Part shown: piece by piece, positions 16,331 to 25,770 of the stretch
How the letters are laid out: each line of letters opens with the position of its first letter
How positions within the stretch are numbered: position 1 is the first letter of the stretch
NCBI RefSeq assembly: GCF_016889705.1
Contig: NZ_CP069526.1
Location: 496,001-560,000, forward strand
Reading direction: 5' to 3'
Length of the DNA: 64,000 bases
Source: Amycolatopsis sp. FDAARGOS 1241
Lineage (GTDB): Bacteria > Actinomycetota > Actinomycetes > Mycobacteriales > Pseudonocardiaceae
Translations under genes and position numbers: made by a program
Notes under the pieces: generated by a model
Database searches by the model: none
What the model was told of the DNA's origin: nothing
The model's input: only the letters and a program-made list of their open reading frames with translations

Positions 16331-17706
16331 AGCACCTCCAGCTTCTCGACCCACTTCGTCTGCAGCACGCCCGGACGGCTCGGCGCGATCACCCGGCACG
16401 GGTAACCGTGGTCGACGTCGAGCACTTCGCCGTTGAGTTCCAGCGCCAGCAAGGTCAGGTCGTCGGCCGTGTGCTCGCCCGGCAGCGTGCTGGCGCCGTA
16501 GAGGCCGGTCTTGTCGAGCGACGACACCCGCACGTCGACGCCTGGCCGGCTCCCGGCCGCGCGCAGCAGCGTCGGGAACGAGATCCCGCGCCACGAAGCC
16601 ATCTGGCTCCAGCCCTCGACGCAGGCGATCGGCAGGTCCGCGCTCGTCTGCGGCAGGGCACGCAGCTGCGCCAGCGTGAACTGCTTCGTCCCACCTGGCG
16701 TCACGATCGACAGGAGCCAGTTCGGGTCGACGGCGGTCCGCGTGACGCGCGCCGCGACGGCCGTGCGGTTCACCGGCAGCTTCTGCGAACCTTTGTCCGT
16801 CTTCCACGACAGGCCCGAGACGTCCTTCAGCCACGGCACGGTCGCGCCCGCGGTCGACAGCACGGCCACGCCCGTCACGAGCCACGTCGTCCTCAGGAAC
16901 CCGCGCCGCGACAGGCCTTCCGCCGGCGGCTGCGGTGCCCGCTCGGTCTCGCGCGTCAACGCCCGCCGTACGATCGGCAGCTTGACCGCGACATGCACCA
17001 CCACCGACCCGATCGCGACCCACGCCACCGCGTAGTGCACCTGCGGGAAGTAGAAGTTCCACGGGTAGTTCTGCGCGACGTTCAGCAGCCCCGAACTCAG
17101 CTCGAAGAACGCCGAACCCGAGAGCACCAGGATCGACAGCCGCTCCAGCGCGTGCGGCAGCGACTTCACCAGCGGCCGCTCGAACAGCTTCGGGAACACG
17201 CTCCACAGCTTCGCCAGCAGCAGCGGGATCGCCGCGATGCCGGAGATCACGTGCGCGCCCTGCGTCAGCCGGTACAGCCAGATCGGGCGGCTCGGCCAGA
17301 AGAACCAGCCAGTCGGGTGCTGGATCAGGTGGCTGAGCAGGCCCGTGACGAAGCAGATCACGAACGCCAGCCCCAGCAACGCGCCGATCCGTGCCGTGAC
17401 GCGTTCGCCGTGGGCGCCGCCCTTGAACTGCTCCTCGCGCGGGATCGGCAGCTTCTCGATCTGCTCGTCGGCCCGGGCTTTCGCGCGCTCGGCGCGGACC
17501 TTGGCCCCCGCGACGCCCGCCCGCGCCCCGAATCGTTCCTGCGCGGCCGACACGCGTGCGTCGAACCGCCGCCACGCGCCCGCGAGCGGCCGCCCGCGCG
17601 GCGCTTCTTCAGGCCGATCCTCGGTGTCGACCGAACTCTCCAGGTCTGCCGCGGCCGAGTCCTCCGGGGACAGCCGATCTTTTCGGGCTTCCATGTCCTC
17701 GCTCAT
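16327..17706 (-). CDS. Membrane cytochrome b / sulfite-oxidase-fold molybdopterin oxidoreductase fusion
   Basis: A 459-residue two-domain protein. After a charged, coiled N-terminus (1-95) come about four TM helices with histidines suited to haem b (for example GAHVISGIAAIPLLLAKLW and VHYAVAWVAIGSVVVHVAVK). Then the Tat-like motif SRRGFLR (266-272) precedes a fifth TM, and the C-terminal third is a sulfite-oxidase-fold domain with the expected Mo-ligand cysteine, Cys362 (PIACVEGW). The catalytic domain thus lies outside the membrane. The substrate is unknown. ATGA and GTGA overlaps couple it to both neighbours. Confidence 0.82.
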   Translation of the reverse strand: MSEDMEARKDRLSPEDSAAADLESSVDTEDRPEEAPRGRPLAGAWRRFDARVSAAQERFGARAGVAGAKVRAERAKARADEQIEKLPIPREEQFKGGAHGERVTARIGALLGLAFVICFVTGLLSHLIQHPTGWFFWPSRPIWLYRLTQGAHVISGIAAIPLLLAKLWSVFPKLFERPLVKSLPHALERLSILVLSGSAFFELSSGLLNVAQNYPWNFYFPQVHYAVAWVAIGSVVVHVAVKLPIVRRALTRETERAPQPPAEGLSRRGFLRTTWLVTGVAVLSTAGATVPWLKDVSGLSWKTDKGSQKLPVNRTAVAARVTRTAVDPNWLLSIVTPGGTKQFTLAQLRALPQTSADLPIACVEGWSQMASWRGISFPTLLRAAGSRPGVDVRVSSLDKTGLYGASTLPGEHTADDLTLLALELNGEVLDVDHGYPCRVIAPSRPGVLQTKWVEKLEVL

Positions 17707-18332
17707 CGGCGCTCCAATCGCGCGAACCACCGGGGCCCGCGGCTCGTCGTCCAGTCGACGCGGAACCCGGACCGCACCGCGACCTCCGCCACCGCGTCGG
17801 TCCCGACCCACGCCCACCCGAACCACGGCGTGGCGTCCCCGGGCAGCACCCGCACCGCTTCGCGCCGCAGCCCGTTCCCCGGCGGCTCCAGCTCCACCAG
17901 CACGTCGCCGTCCGGCGCGAGCAGCTGCCCGATCCGGTCCAGCAATGCCACCGGGTCGCCGCCGATGCCGATGTTGCCGTCCGCGAGCAGCGCATGGTGC
18001 CAGCGTCCTTCGCCGGGCAGCGGCTGGAAGACGTCCCGCCGCAACGCCGCCGCGCCACGCTGTTGCGTCAGCCGCACGGCGGTCGGCGAGCTGTCGACGC
18101 CCAGCGCCACCACCCCGCGCCGCGCCAGCGCCGCCGTGAGCCGGCCGGGGCCGCAGCCGATGTCGAGCGTCGGCCCGTCGCACGCGTCGAGCAGCACGGT
18201 GTCGCCCTGGCCGCACCCGTCCGTCCACCGGTCGACGGGCAGGTCGACCCGGTCGCCGTTCGCCAGCTCGAGCCAGCAGCGCTGCCCGAGCAGCCCGCGG
18301 TCGAACTCCCGGCCGCGACTGCGTTTCCTCAC
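17703..18332 (-). CDS. SAM-dependent class I methyltransferase
   Basis: A 209-residue protein with the SAM-binding motif I TLDIGCGPGRLTAALARRG, the acidic motif II VALGVDSS, and LLADGNIGIGGDPVALLDRI. The Rossmann methyltransferase fold is clear; the substrate is not. It is coupled by GTGA and ATGA overlaps to a DUF2064 transferase and the oxidoreductase. A recurring actinobacterial operon combines GT2, DUF2064, methyltransferase and a Mo-oxidoreductase, which suggests joint modification of a polar metabolite or glycolipid. Confidence 0.78.
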   Translation of the reverse strand: MRKRSRGREFDRGLLGQRCWLELANGDRVDLPVDRWTDGCGQGDTVLLDACDGPTLDIGCGPGRLTAALARRGVVALGVDSSPTAVRLTQQRGAAALRRDVFQPLPGEGRWHHALLADGNIGIGGDPVALLDRIGQLLAPDGDVLVELEPPGNGLRREAVRVLPGDATPWFGWAWVGTDAVAEVAVRSGFRVDWTTSRGPRWFARLERR

Positions 18333-19012
18333 GCCACGTCCCGCCCTTCGACCGCGCGCACCGCCGCCGCGAACCGCCCGCGCGGCGCCGCCGCGGCCAC
18401 CCGCCGCGCATCCGTCATGGTGTCCACATCGGACAGTTTCGGCAGTGGCCCGGTCGTGAGCCCCGCCGACTCGAGTGCCTGGCGCGTGCGGGTTCCCGTG
18501 TCCTCCTGGGACATCGGGACTCCGGCCAGCACCTGCGCGTGATGCGGGTCGGCGAGCCCGAGGCCCCACCAGCCGCCGTCCTCGGCCGGCCCCAGCACGG
18601 CGCCGTGCACCCCGCGAAGCACCGGTTCGATCGACGCGTCCAGCAGCTCCGGCGTGACCTGCGGGGTGTCCATGCCGATCTGCAGCACCGGCAGCCCCGC
18701 GAGCACCGCGGCGACGTCGGCGTGCGCGTTGGCCAGCCGTGCCCCGAAGTCCCAGCCGCGCTGGGCGATCACGGTCGTCCGCCGCAACGCGCGGCCGAGC
18801 TCGCTTCCGCGGGCGGCCGCGCCCAGCTCCCCGGTCATCGCGACCACCGGCACCGCTTCCCGCGTCGCGCACACCGCGTCGAGCGTGTCCAGCAACGCGG
18901 CCGCGGCGATGTCCGCCGCCTGCGCGGGCGTCGCGGGCGGGCACAACCGCGTCTTGGCGAAGCCGGGCACGGGCGCCTTCGCCACCACCAGCAGGCAGAA
19001 CCGCGCGGTCAT
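18329..19012 (-). CDS. DUF2064 (rSAM/selenodomain-associated-type) glycosyltransferase-like protein
   Basis: A 227-residue protein starting MTARFCLLVVAKAPVPGFAK, the nucleotide-binding start of the DUF2064/TIGR04282 family. QIGMDTPQV and LGPAEDGGWWGLGL correspond to the family's conserved D-T-P and D-G-G-(Y/W)-(W/Y) motifs. The fold is GT-A-like and related to MobA/cofactor nucleotidyltransferases. Both ends overlap neighbours by four bases. The acceptor is unknown. Confidence 0.8.
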   Translation of the reverse strand: MTARFCLLVVAKAPVPGFAKTRLCPPATPAQAADIAAAALLDTLDAVCATREAVPVVAMTGELGAAARGSELGRALRRTTVIAQRGWDFGARLANAHADVAAVLAGLPVLQIGMDTPQVTPELLDASIEPVLRGVHGAVLGPAEDGGWWGLGLADPHHAQVLAGVPMSQEDTGTRTRQALESAGLTTGPLPKLSDVDTMTDARRVAAAAPRGRFAAAVRAVEGRDVA

Positions 19013-19668
19013 CGGGCCAGCACCCGCCCGAAGTCGCGGACCGCGCGCAGCGTGCCCCGCACCGACCCCGACACCTTCGACTTCGTGCCCTTCGCGCGTT
19101 CGCCGTACCGCACGTCGAATTCCCGCACCAGCCAGCCCGCGCGCTGCGCCCGGATCAGCAGTTCGAGCGGATAACCGAACGCGCGGTCGGTGATCCCCAA
19201 GCGCAGCAACGCTTCCCGCCGCGCAGCCCGCAACGGCGCGATGTCGCGCACCGGCAATCCCCGGCTGCGCAGCAGTACCGCCAGCACAGCGTTGCCCGCT
19301 CGCGCGTGCCACGGCCACACGCTGCGCCGCACCGGCACCCGCCGCCCGACGGCGAGGTCGGCGCCCCCTTCCACCGAGGCCACGAGCCGGGGCAGGTCAC
19401 CCAGGTCAAGGGACCCGTCGGCGTCGGCGAAGCACACGACGTCCGCGGTCGCCGCCTCGAGCCCGGTGTGCACTGCGGCGCCGTACCCGCGGCGGGGTTC
19501 GTGCACCACCTTCGCGCCGAGGGCGGCCGCCACTTCCGGGGAACCGTCGGACGAACCGTTGTCCACCACGATGGCGCGGTATCCCGGCGGCAAGGCGGCC
19601 AGCACGCCCGGCAGGGCCCCGGCCTCGTCGAGGCACGGGAGCACGACGTCTACCTGAAGATCGCTCAC
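19009..19668 (-). CDS. Family 2 glycosyltransferase
   Basis: A 219-residue GT-A enzyme: VDVVLPCLDEAGALPGVLAAL, VVDNGSSDGSPEVAAALGA, a DXD-type FADADGSLDL and a C-terminal GTKSKVSGSVRGTLRA resembling dolichol-/polyprenyl-phosphate sugar transferases. It has no C-terminal TM bundle. It is the first gene of the five-gene minus-strand operon ending at 15881; the promoter is in the 19669-19812 divergent gap shared with the next gene. Confidence 0.82.
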   Translation of the reverse strand: MSDLQVDVVLPCLDEAGALPGVLAALPPGYRAIVVDNGSSDGSPEVAAALGAKVVHEPRRGYGAAVHTGLEAATADVVCFADADGSLDLGDLPRLVASVEGGADLAVGRRVPVRRSVWPWHARAGNAVLAVLLRSRGLPVRDIAPLRAARREALLRLGITDRAFGYPLELLIRAQRAGWLVREFDVRYGERAKGTKSKVSGSVRGTLRAVRDFGRVLAR

Positions 19669-19812
19669 CCCGCGTACGGTAGGTCCGTAAAGGACGGTCG
19701 AGAACCCTTGCGCCGCTTACCGAAATCTGACGTCCGGCCCAGTTCTTACCGACTTCTGACGGCTGCCCGTTCCCGCCCGCGAAACGCCCCGTGCGGAGTT
19801 ATCGTGCGGACG

Positions 19813-21210
19813 ATGAGCGAGTCGACGACGGCTGCCCGGCTCGCCGAGCCGCCCGCGCCTGCCCCCGCCCCGCCCCGCCCGCGAGGCGACCTGGTCGCGG
19901 TCGGCGCTGCCCTCGCGCTCGTCGCCACGGCGACCGCCCTCGGCCTCTACTACAACCGGCCGGGCTCCGGCGTGGTGATCTACGCGTTCGCCCCGCCGAT
20001 CTTCGCCCACTGGCTGCCCCACGTGGGCCCCGGCTCAGTGTTCGCCGTGCTGGTCGCGGCCGCCGTGGTCCTGTGGGGCCCCGCCGTCGCGGCCCGGCTG
20101 CCCTGGCGACGGGCCCTCGCCGCCGGGTACGCGACGTCACTCGCCTGGATCTTCTCCCTCGCGCTGGTCGACGGCTGGTCACGCGGCTTCACCGGCCGGC
20201 TCACCACACCCCAGGAGTACCTCCACGAGGTTCCCGGGATCACCGACATCCCGCGGTTCCTGCGCGAGTTCTCCTCCCGGATCCTCGACTTCCAGCCGAA
20301 CTCCTGGACCACCCACGTCTCCGGCCACCCGCCGGGCGCGACGCTCGTCTTCGTCTGGCTCGACCACCTCGGCCTCCGCGGCGGCGCGTGGGCGTCGACC
20401 GCCGTGGTCCTGGTCGCCGCACTGGTCACGGTCGCGGTGCCGGCCACGGTCGCGCTGCTCGGTCGCCGCGACGCCGCCCGCGCCGTCCTCCCGTTCGCCG
20501 TCCTCAGCCCCGGCGCCGTCTGGCTGGGCGTCTCCGCCGACGGCCTCTTCGCCGGCGTCACGGCCACCGGCGTCGCCCTGCTCGCGCTGGCGGCCGTCGG
20601 CTTCCGCGCAGGCCGCCGCTACGCCGTCCCGACCGCCCTGGCCGCGGGCGTGTTGCTCGGCTACGGGGCCTTTCTCTCGTACGGCCTCGTCCTGCTCGGT
20701 CTCGTCGCCCTCGCCGCTGCGGCACTCGGCCGGCAGTGGCGCGTCGCCGCCCTCGCCGTGGTCGGCGCCCTCGCCGTCGTGGCGGCGTTCGCACTGGCCG
20801 GCTTCTGGTGGCTCGACGGGTACCACCTCGTCGTCGAGCGCTACTACCAGGGCGTGGCCGCGGTTCGGCCATACTCGTACTGGGTGTGGGCCGACCTCGC
20901 CGCGGTCGCCGTCGCGGCCGGCCCGGCCGTGGTCGCCGCCGCCCGCCGTGGCGTGGCCGGGGCGATCCGGGACTGGCGCGGCCTGCTGCGCGACCCGGTG
21001 CTGCTCCTCGGCGTCGCCGCCGTGGTGACGGTCGCGTTCGCCGACGTGTCCGGCCTGTCGAAGGCGGAGGTCGAACGGATCTGGCTACCGTTCGGCGCGT
21101 GGCTGCTGCCGATGACGGCGCTGCTGCCCGCGCCGGGCCGTCGCTGGTGGCTCGCCGCGCAGGCGGCGACGGCGCTGGTGGTCAACCACCTTCTGCTGAC
21201 GAGCTGGTGA
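19813..21210 (+). CDS. Polytopic membrane protein, probable glycosyltransferase-type
   Basis: A 465-residue protein with about eleven TM helices and a large loop near residues 120-185 (QEYLHEVPGITDIP, VSGHPPGATLVFVW). The HPPG motif resembles GT-C/mannosyltransferase-like membrane enzymes, but the Asp-rich first loop of GT39/GT87 is not obvious. ATG 19813 is favoured; GTG 19804 is possible. It is divergent from the GT2 operon and followed after 8 bases by a two-component system, so it may be a sugar-transfer step of the same pathway. Confidence 0.6.
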   Translation: MSESTTAARLAEPPAPAPAPPRPRGDLVAVGAALALVATATALGLYYNRPGSGVVIYAFAPPIFAHWLPHVGPGSVFAVLVAAAVVLWGPAVAARLPWRRALAAGYATSLAWIFSLALVDGWSRGFTGRLTTPQEYLHEVPGITDIPRFLREFSSRILDFQPNSWTTHVSGHPPGATLVFVWLDHLGLRGGAWASTAVVLVAALVTVAVPATVALLGRRDAARAVLPFAVLSPGAVWLGVSADGLFAGVTATGVALLALAAVGFRAGRRYAVPTALAAGVLLGYGAFLSYGLVLLGLVALAAAALGRQWRVAALAVVGALAVVAAFALAGFWWLDGYHLVVERYYQGVAAVRPYSYWVWADLAAVAVAAGPAVVAAARRGVAGAIRDWRGLLRDPVLLLGVAAVVTVAFADVSGLSKAEVERIWLPFGAWLLPMTALLPAPGRRWWLAAQAATALVVNHLLLTSW

Positions 21211-21218
21211 GGAGACGC

Positions 21219-21917
21219 ATGGAGGACCAGGCCGGGCGCGTGCTCGTGGTCGACGACGACGAGACGGTGCGCGACGTCGTCCGCCGCTACCTGGAGGTGG
21301 CCGGCTTCACCGTCGACGTCGCCGGTGACGGCGCCGCCGGGCTCGCGCTGTTCGCCGAGCGCGTCCCCGACCTCGTGGTGCTCGACGTGATGATGCCCGG
21401 CCTCAACGGGCTCGAGGTCTGCCGCCGGCTGCGGCAGGTGAGCCAGGTGCCGATCGTGATGCTCACGGCGCTCGGCGAGGAGGAGAACCGCATCGCCGGC
21501 CTGCAGCTGGGCGCCGACGACTACGTCACGAAACCTTTCAGCCCCAAGGAGCTCGCCCTGCGCGTGGCGTCGGTGCTGCGCCGCGCCCGCATGCCGCGCC
21601 CCCAACCCCCTGCCGCTGAGCTCGTCGACGGCGACCTGCGCCTGCAGATGAGCGCCCGTCAGGCCACCCTCGGCGGCGCCGAACTCCCGCTCACCACGCG
21701 CGAGTTCGACCTGCTCGCGTTTTTCCTCGCCCACCCCGGGGTGGCGTTCTCCCGCGCCGACCTGCTCGAGCGGGTGTGGGGCTGGGACTTCGGCGACCAG
21801 TCCACGGTGACCGTCCACGTGCGACGGTTGCGCGAAAAGATCGAACGCGACCCCGCCAAGCCGACGCGGGTCGCGACCGTGTGGGGGGTCGGCTACCGCT
21901 ACGACCGGGAGCAGTGA
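21219..21917 (+). CDS. OmpR-family response regulator
   Basis: A 232-residue regulator with DDDE at 12-15, phospho-acceptor Asp56 (VVLDVMMPG), Lys in DDYVTKPFSPKEL, and a winged-helix domain with LTTREFDLLAFFL and TVWGVGYRYD. AGGAG lies at 21209-21213, 5 bases before the ATG. The stop overlaps the kinase ATG by one base. Coupling to the preceding membrane protein suggests that gene is a target or part of the same operon. Confidence 0.86.
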   Translation: MEDQAGRVLVVDDDETVRDVVRRYLEVAGFTVDVAGDGAAGLALFAERVPDLVVLDVMMPGLNGLEVCRRLRQVSQVPIVMLTALGEEENRIAGLQLGADDYVTKPFSPKELALRVASVLRRARMPRPQPPAAELVDGDLRLQMSARQATLGGAELPLTTREFDLLAFFLAHPGVAFSRADLLERVWGWDFGDQSTVTVHVRRLREKIERDPAKPTRVATVWGVGYRYDREQ

Positions 21918-22972
21918 TGATCGACGCCGGCGACTCCGCGTGGGTGATGTTCACCCACATCCTGCACATCCTGCCGTTCGCGCTGCTGTTCGCGCTTCCG
22001 GTGGCGGGGCTGGGCGGGCTCGCGCTCTACCTGCTGCGCCGGCGTTCGCTGGCGACCACGATGACGGTGCTCGTGCTCATCCCTGTCGTGGCACTGCTCG
22101 TCGGCGTGCTCGGCATCAGCGGTTTCATGTTCACGCCGGCCCTGATGACGGAGCTGCTCGTCTGCCTGCTCGTGGCCGTCGTGACGGTGCCGGCGGCGAT
22201 CGTGCTGGGCCGCATGATCGCGCGCCGCAGCGTTTGGGAGCGCGAGGCGCGCGACCGCGAACGCGCCGCGGAGGCCTCCCGGCGCGAGCTCGTCGCCTGG
22301 ATCAGCCACGACCTGCGCAGCCCGCTCGCCGGCATCCAGGCCATGGCCGAGGCACTCGCCGACGGCGTCGTTTCCGAACGCAGCGAAGTCGCCGACTACG
22401 CCCAGCGCATCAGCGGTGAGACCACCCGGCTTTCCGGCATGGTCGGGGACCTGTTCGAGCTCTCCCGCATCACCGCGGGGGCGCTGGAGCTGACCATGTC
22501 CGCCGTTCCGCTGCGCGACGTGGTGAGCGACGCCGTCGCCGCGCAGTCGCCCGTGGCCGAGCGCAAACGCGTGCGCGTGCTGGAGAACGCGGAGGCGTGG
22601 CCTGTCGTGTCGGGCAGCGACCCGGAACTCGCGCGGATCGTGCGCAACCTCGTGTCCAACGCCATCCGCCACACCCCGCCCGACGGCACCGTCGCCGTCC
22701 AGCTCGGCATCGACGGCGATCAGGCCCTCCTCGCCGTCGACGACTCCTGCGGCGGCATCCCCGACGACGAGATCGGCCGTGTCTTCGACGTCGCCTTCCG
22801 CGGCACCCAGGCCCGCACGCCCGATCGCAGCGGCACTACCTCCGGCGGCGGCCTGGGGCTCGCCATCGCCAAGGGACTCGTCGAGGCGCACCGCGGCCAC
22901 ATCGGCGTCCAGAACCACGGCCCCGGCTGCCGCTTCGAAGTCCGCCTTCCCCTGTCGACGGTCAGCGTCTGA
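21917..22972 (+). CDS. Sensor histidine kinase
   Basis: A 351-residue kinase with three TM segments in the first 105 residues and almost no extracytoplasmic domain, suggesting it senses a membrane or cytoplasmic cue. HisKA motif WISHDLRSPLAGIQAM (His131), N-box VRNLVSNAIRHT, then DDSCGGIPDDE and GGGLGLAIAKGL. It pairs with the response regulator upstream. Signal and targets are unknown. Confidence 0.86.
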   Translation: MIDAGDSAWVMFTHILHILPFALLFALPVAGLGGLALYLLRRRSLATTMTVLVLIPVVALLVGVLGISGFMFTPALMTELLVCLLVAVVTVPAAIVLGRMIARRSVWEREARDRERAAEASRRELVAWISHDLRSPLAGIQAMAEALADGVVSERSEVADYAQRISGETTRLSGMVGDLFELSRITAGALELTMSAVPLRDVVSDAVAAQSPVAERKRVRVLENAEAWPVVSGSDPELARIVRNLVSNAIRHTPPDGTVAVQLGIDGDQALLAVDDSCGGIPDDEIGRVFDVAFRGTQARTPDRSGTTSGGGLGLAIAKGLVEAHRGHIGVQNHGPGCRFEVRLPLSTVSV

Positions 22973-23220
22973 CGGACTGCGTTCGCGCCGATCGGAACCG
23001 TGGTTCCCGGCCGGTTGCGGCAGCCGTCGGGCAGGTCGTGGTCGCTGCCACGCCCGCTCTGCTGGTGCGTCGACCGGTGTTCAACCGGATCGCTTTCGCC
23101 CGTGACTCACCGGCCAGGCGCGTCGATCCGCCGCATCGGCCGATGGCGGTCGGTCCGAGGGCGGCCAGGCAGTGCGATCGATCCCGGCGCTCACAGCCAC
23201 CTCGCGAAGATCCCGGCATC

Positions 23221-24039
23221 ATGGAGGTCGTGAGCGTTTCCGCTTGGCTGCGTGGCTTCAGCCCCCGCCGGCGCCTGCTGCTCGCCGCGTCCGCGCTGGT
23301 GGTGGTCGCCGCCGCGGTGGCCGCGGTCGTGGTCGCGATCACCGGCGGCAGCGGCGCACCCCGCTCGGGCACGCCCGCGCAGGACGACCCCGGGCCGGTG
23401 CTGCTCATCCCCGGCTACGGCGGCAGCCGGGACTCGCTCGAACGGCTTGCCTCCGTCATCCGCGCCCGCACCGGCCACGAAGCCGACGTCCTCACCCTCG
23501 CCGGCGACGGGACCGGAGACCTCCAGCAGCAGGTCGGCGTGCTGGCCGCCGCCGTCGAACAGGCCTACCGCCACGGCGCACCGTCCGTGGACGTGATCGG
23601 TTACTCGGCCGGCGGCGTGGTCGCCCGCTTGTGGGTGGCGCAGGAGGGCGGCGAGCACCAAGCTCGGCGCGTGATCACGCTCGGCGCCCCGCTGCACGGC
23701 ACCACCCTCGCGGCGACGGGCGCGCAGCTGGCGCCCGGCGCCTGCCCGGTGGCCTGCCAGCAGCTCGTGCCCGGCAGCGCGCTCGTGCGCCGGCTCGGCC
23801 CGGTCCCGGACGGGCTGCCGTGGCTGTCGCTGTGGACGCGGCTCGACCAGACCGTGGTGCCGCCCGAATCAGCCCGGCTCGAGGGCGCGGTGAACGTGCC
23901 CCTCCAGCAGCTCTGCCCGCAGGACCGCGCCGCGCACGGGGACTTGCCCACCGACCCCGCCGTGACCGGCGTCGTGCTCCAGGCGCTCGGCACCGAGCCG
24001 TTGCGCGCGCCGACGGGGTGTCCAGCGGTCAGTCCGTGA
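23221..24039 (+). CDS. Secreted or membrane-anchored lipase (class 2-like alpha/beta hydrolase)
   Basis: A 272-residue protein with an N-terminal membrane anchor or uncleaved signal (residues 15-42), then VLLIPGYGGSRDSL (oxyanion region) and the nucleophile elbow VIGYSAGGVVAR (G-x-S-x-G). The late TRLDQTVVPPESARLEGAVN supplies Asp and neighbours. The layout is like Bacillus LipA / class 2 lipases. ATG 23221 or GTG 23230 could start it. Its 3' end overlaps the convergent ABC permease gene by 11 bases. Confidence 0.78.
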   Translation: MEVVSVSAWLRGFSPRRRLLLAASALVVVAAAVAAVVVAITGGSGAPRSGTPAQDDPGPVLLIPGYGGSRDSLERLASVIRARTGHEADVLTLAGDGTGDLQQQVGVLAAAVEQAYRHGAPSVDVIGYSAGGVVARLWVAQEGGEHQARRVITLGAPLHGTTLAATGAQLAPGACPVACQQLVPGSALVRRLGPVPDGLPWLSLWTRLDQTVVPPESARLEGAVNVPLQQLCPQDRAAHGDLPTDPAVTGVVLQALGTEPLRAPTGCPAVSP

Positions 24040-24865
24040 CGTCCTTCGTCGCGAAGTTCGCCCACGCCGCCCCGAAGAACACCACGATGTACCCGGCCTG
24101 GAGCAGCAGGCCGTGGTCGATGTTGCGCCACAGCACGGGATCGCGGAAGAAATCGAGCCACGACAACCAGTAGTGCGTCGGCAGGAACGGCTTCACGGGC
24201 GCCGCAGCGTCGAGCGTCTCCAGCACCGAGCTGGTGATCAGCACGGCCAGCCCGCCCAGTGCGGCGCCGATCGCCGAATCGGTGACGGTCGACAGGAACA
24301 GCGTGATCGCCGCGAAACCCACCATCGACAGCACCACGTACAGCACCGCGCCCAGCAGCCGCAGCACCAGCGACGACGAGGACAGCTGGACCCCGGACAG
24401 CGAGACAGCCGCCGCCGGCGGGGCACCCGAGGCCCCCGGCTGGGCCCCGGTGCCGAACAGCAGCACCCCGATGACCAGCGACGTCAGCACCACGACCACG
24501 ATCGCGAGCGTGACGTACACCGCCACCGACACGAGCTTCGCCGTCAGCAACCGCGTGCGGCCCACCGGCCGGATGAGCAGGTACCGCAACGTGCCCGTCG
24601 ACGCGTCGCCTGCCACAGCGTCGCCCGCGGTCACCGCCACCGCGATCGGCAGGAACAGCGGCAGCACCAGCGCGAGCGCCGCCGCGGGGTAGAGCGTGCC
24701 GTCACCGACGACCGCGCTGAGGAACGCCCCGCCCTGCCCCGGCGGCGGCGCGAAGTCCGCCGTCGCCAGGAACACCGCGACGATCGCGGGCAGCAGGCAC
24801 AGCAGCAACATGCTCACCCACGTCCGGGGGCGCAGCACCAGCTTGCGCAGCTCGACGCGGATCAC
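24029..24865 (-). CDS. ABC-2 family transporter permease
   Basis: A 278-residue protein with six TM segments, starting VIRVELRKLVLRPRTWVSML, an amphipathic head typical of ABC-2 permeases. LRYLLIRPVGRTRLLTAKL is the family's cytoplasmic loop. GTG 24865 overlaps the ATPase stop (GTGA). With the ATPase and the LolA-like protein it forms a three-gene exporter operon. Confidence 0.82.
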   Translation of the reverse strand: MIRVELRKLVLRPRTWVSMLLLCLLPAIVAVFLATADFAPPPGQGGAFLSAVVGDGTLYPAAALALVLPLFLPIAVAVTAGDAVAGDASTGTLRYLLIRPVGRTRLLTAKLVSVAVYVTLAIVVVVLTSLVIGVLLFGTGAQPGASGAPPAAAVSLSGVQLSSSSLVLRLLGAVLYVVLSMVGFAAITLFLSTVTDSAIGAALGGLAVLITSSVLETLDAAAPVKPFLPTHYWLSWLDFFRDPVLWRNIDHGLLLQAGYIVVFFGAAWANFATKDVTD

Positions 24866-25770
24866 CGGACCTCCCCGAAGCTGTCCGAGCCGGGCCCGGT
24901 GACGTCCAGCACCACGTCCTCCAGCGTCCGCCGCTGCACCGCGAGCTCCCGCACCCGCACGCGTCCGGCCACGAGCTGCTCGTTCAGCGCCGTGACGTCG
25001 TCGTGCCGGACCACCAGCCGGTCGCCTTCCCGTTGCTCCACCCGCCCATCGAGCAGGGCGACGGCCGTGGCCGGGTCCGGCGTGGTGAGCAGCACCCGGC
25101 CGGTCACGGCCCGCAGGGTCGCCAGGTCGTCCTGCAGCACGAGCTTCCCGCGGTCCACGATGCCCACCCGCGTGCACAGCTGTTCCACTTCGGCGAGCAG
25201 GTGGCTGGAGAGGAACACCGTGGTCCCGTCGCGGTTGAGGTCCACGAGCAGCTCCCGGATCTCCTTGATGCCCTGCGGGTCGAGCCCGTTGGTCGGCTCG
25301 TCGAGCACGAGCAGCCGCGGCTTGTTGAGCAGCGCTGCCGCGAGTCCCAGCCGCTGGCGCATGCCCAGCGAGTACGCCCGCACCGGCCGCTGGTCCACCT
25401 TCGCCAGCCCGACGCGCTCCAGCGCGTCCTCGATCCGGGGTCGCCGCGTCCGCCGCGCGCCGCGGCCGGCGGCGTCGAAGAGCGACAGGTTGCGCCGCCC
25501 GGACAAGTGCGGGTACGCCGCCGGTCCCTCGACGAGCGCCCCCAGCTCGGGCAACGCCTCGCCGACGCGCTTCGGCACCGCTTTCCCGAGCACCTCGATC
25601 TCGCCACGGGTGGGGTAGACGAGACCGAGCAGCATGCGCACCGTGGTGGTCTTGCCCGAGCCGTTCGGGCCGAGGAAGCCGTAGCGGTCGCCCTCGCGCA
25701 CGTCCAGGTCCACGGCGTCCACGGCCAGCACCCGGCCGAACCGCTTCGTGAGGCCCCTCGTGGTGATCAT
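24862..25770 (-). CDS. ABC transporter ATPase
   Basis: A 302-residue ATPase: Walker A FLGPNGSGKTTTVRMLLGLV, signature YSLGMRQRLGLAAALL, Walker B LLVLDEPTNGLDP, H-loop FLSSHLLAEVE. The C-terminal 80 residues are the DrrA/Nod-type extension. The Y-S-L-G-M-R-Q signature belongs to the lantibiotic-immunity/bacitracin (BcrA/LanF) branch. It overlaps the genes on both sides by four bases. Confidence 0.85.
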   Translation of the reverse strand: MITTRGLTKRFGRVLAVDAVDLDVREGDRYGFLGPNGSGKTTTVRMLLGLVYPTRGEIEVLGKAVPKRVGEALPELGALVEGPAAYPHLSGRRNLSLFDAAGRGARRTRRPRIEDALERVGLAKVDQRPVRAYSLGMRQRLGLAAALLNKPRLLVLDEPTNGLDPQGIKEIRELLVDLNRDGTTVFLSSHLLAEVEQLCTRVGIVDRGKLVLQDDLATLRAVTGRVLLTTPDPATAVALLDGRVEQREGDRLVVRHDDVTALNEQLVAGRVRVRELAVQRRTLEDVVLDVTGPGSDSFGEVR

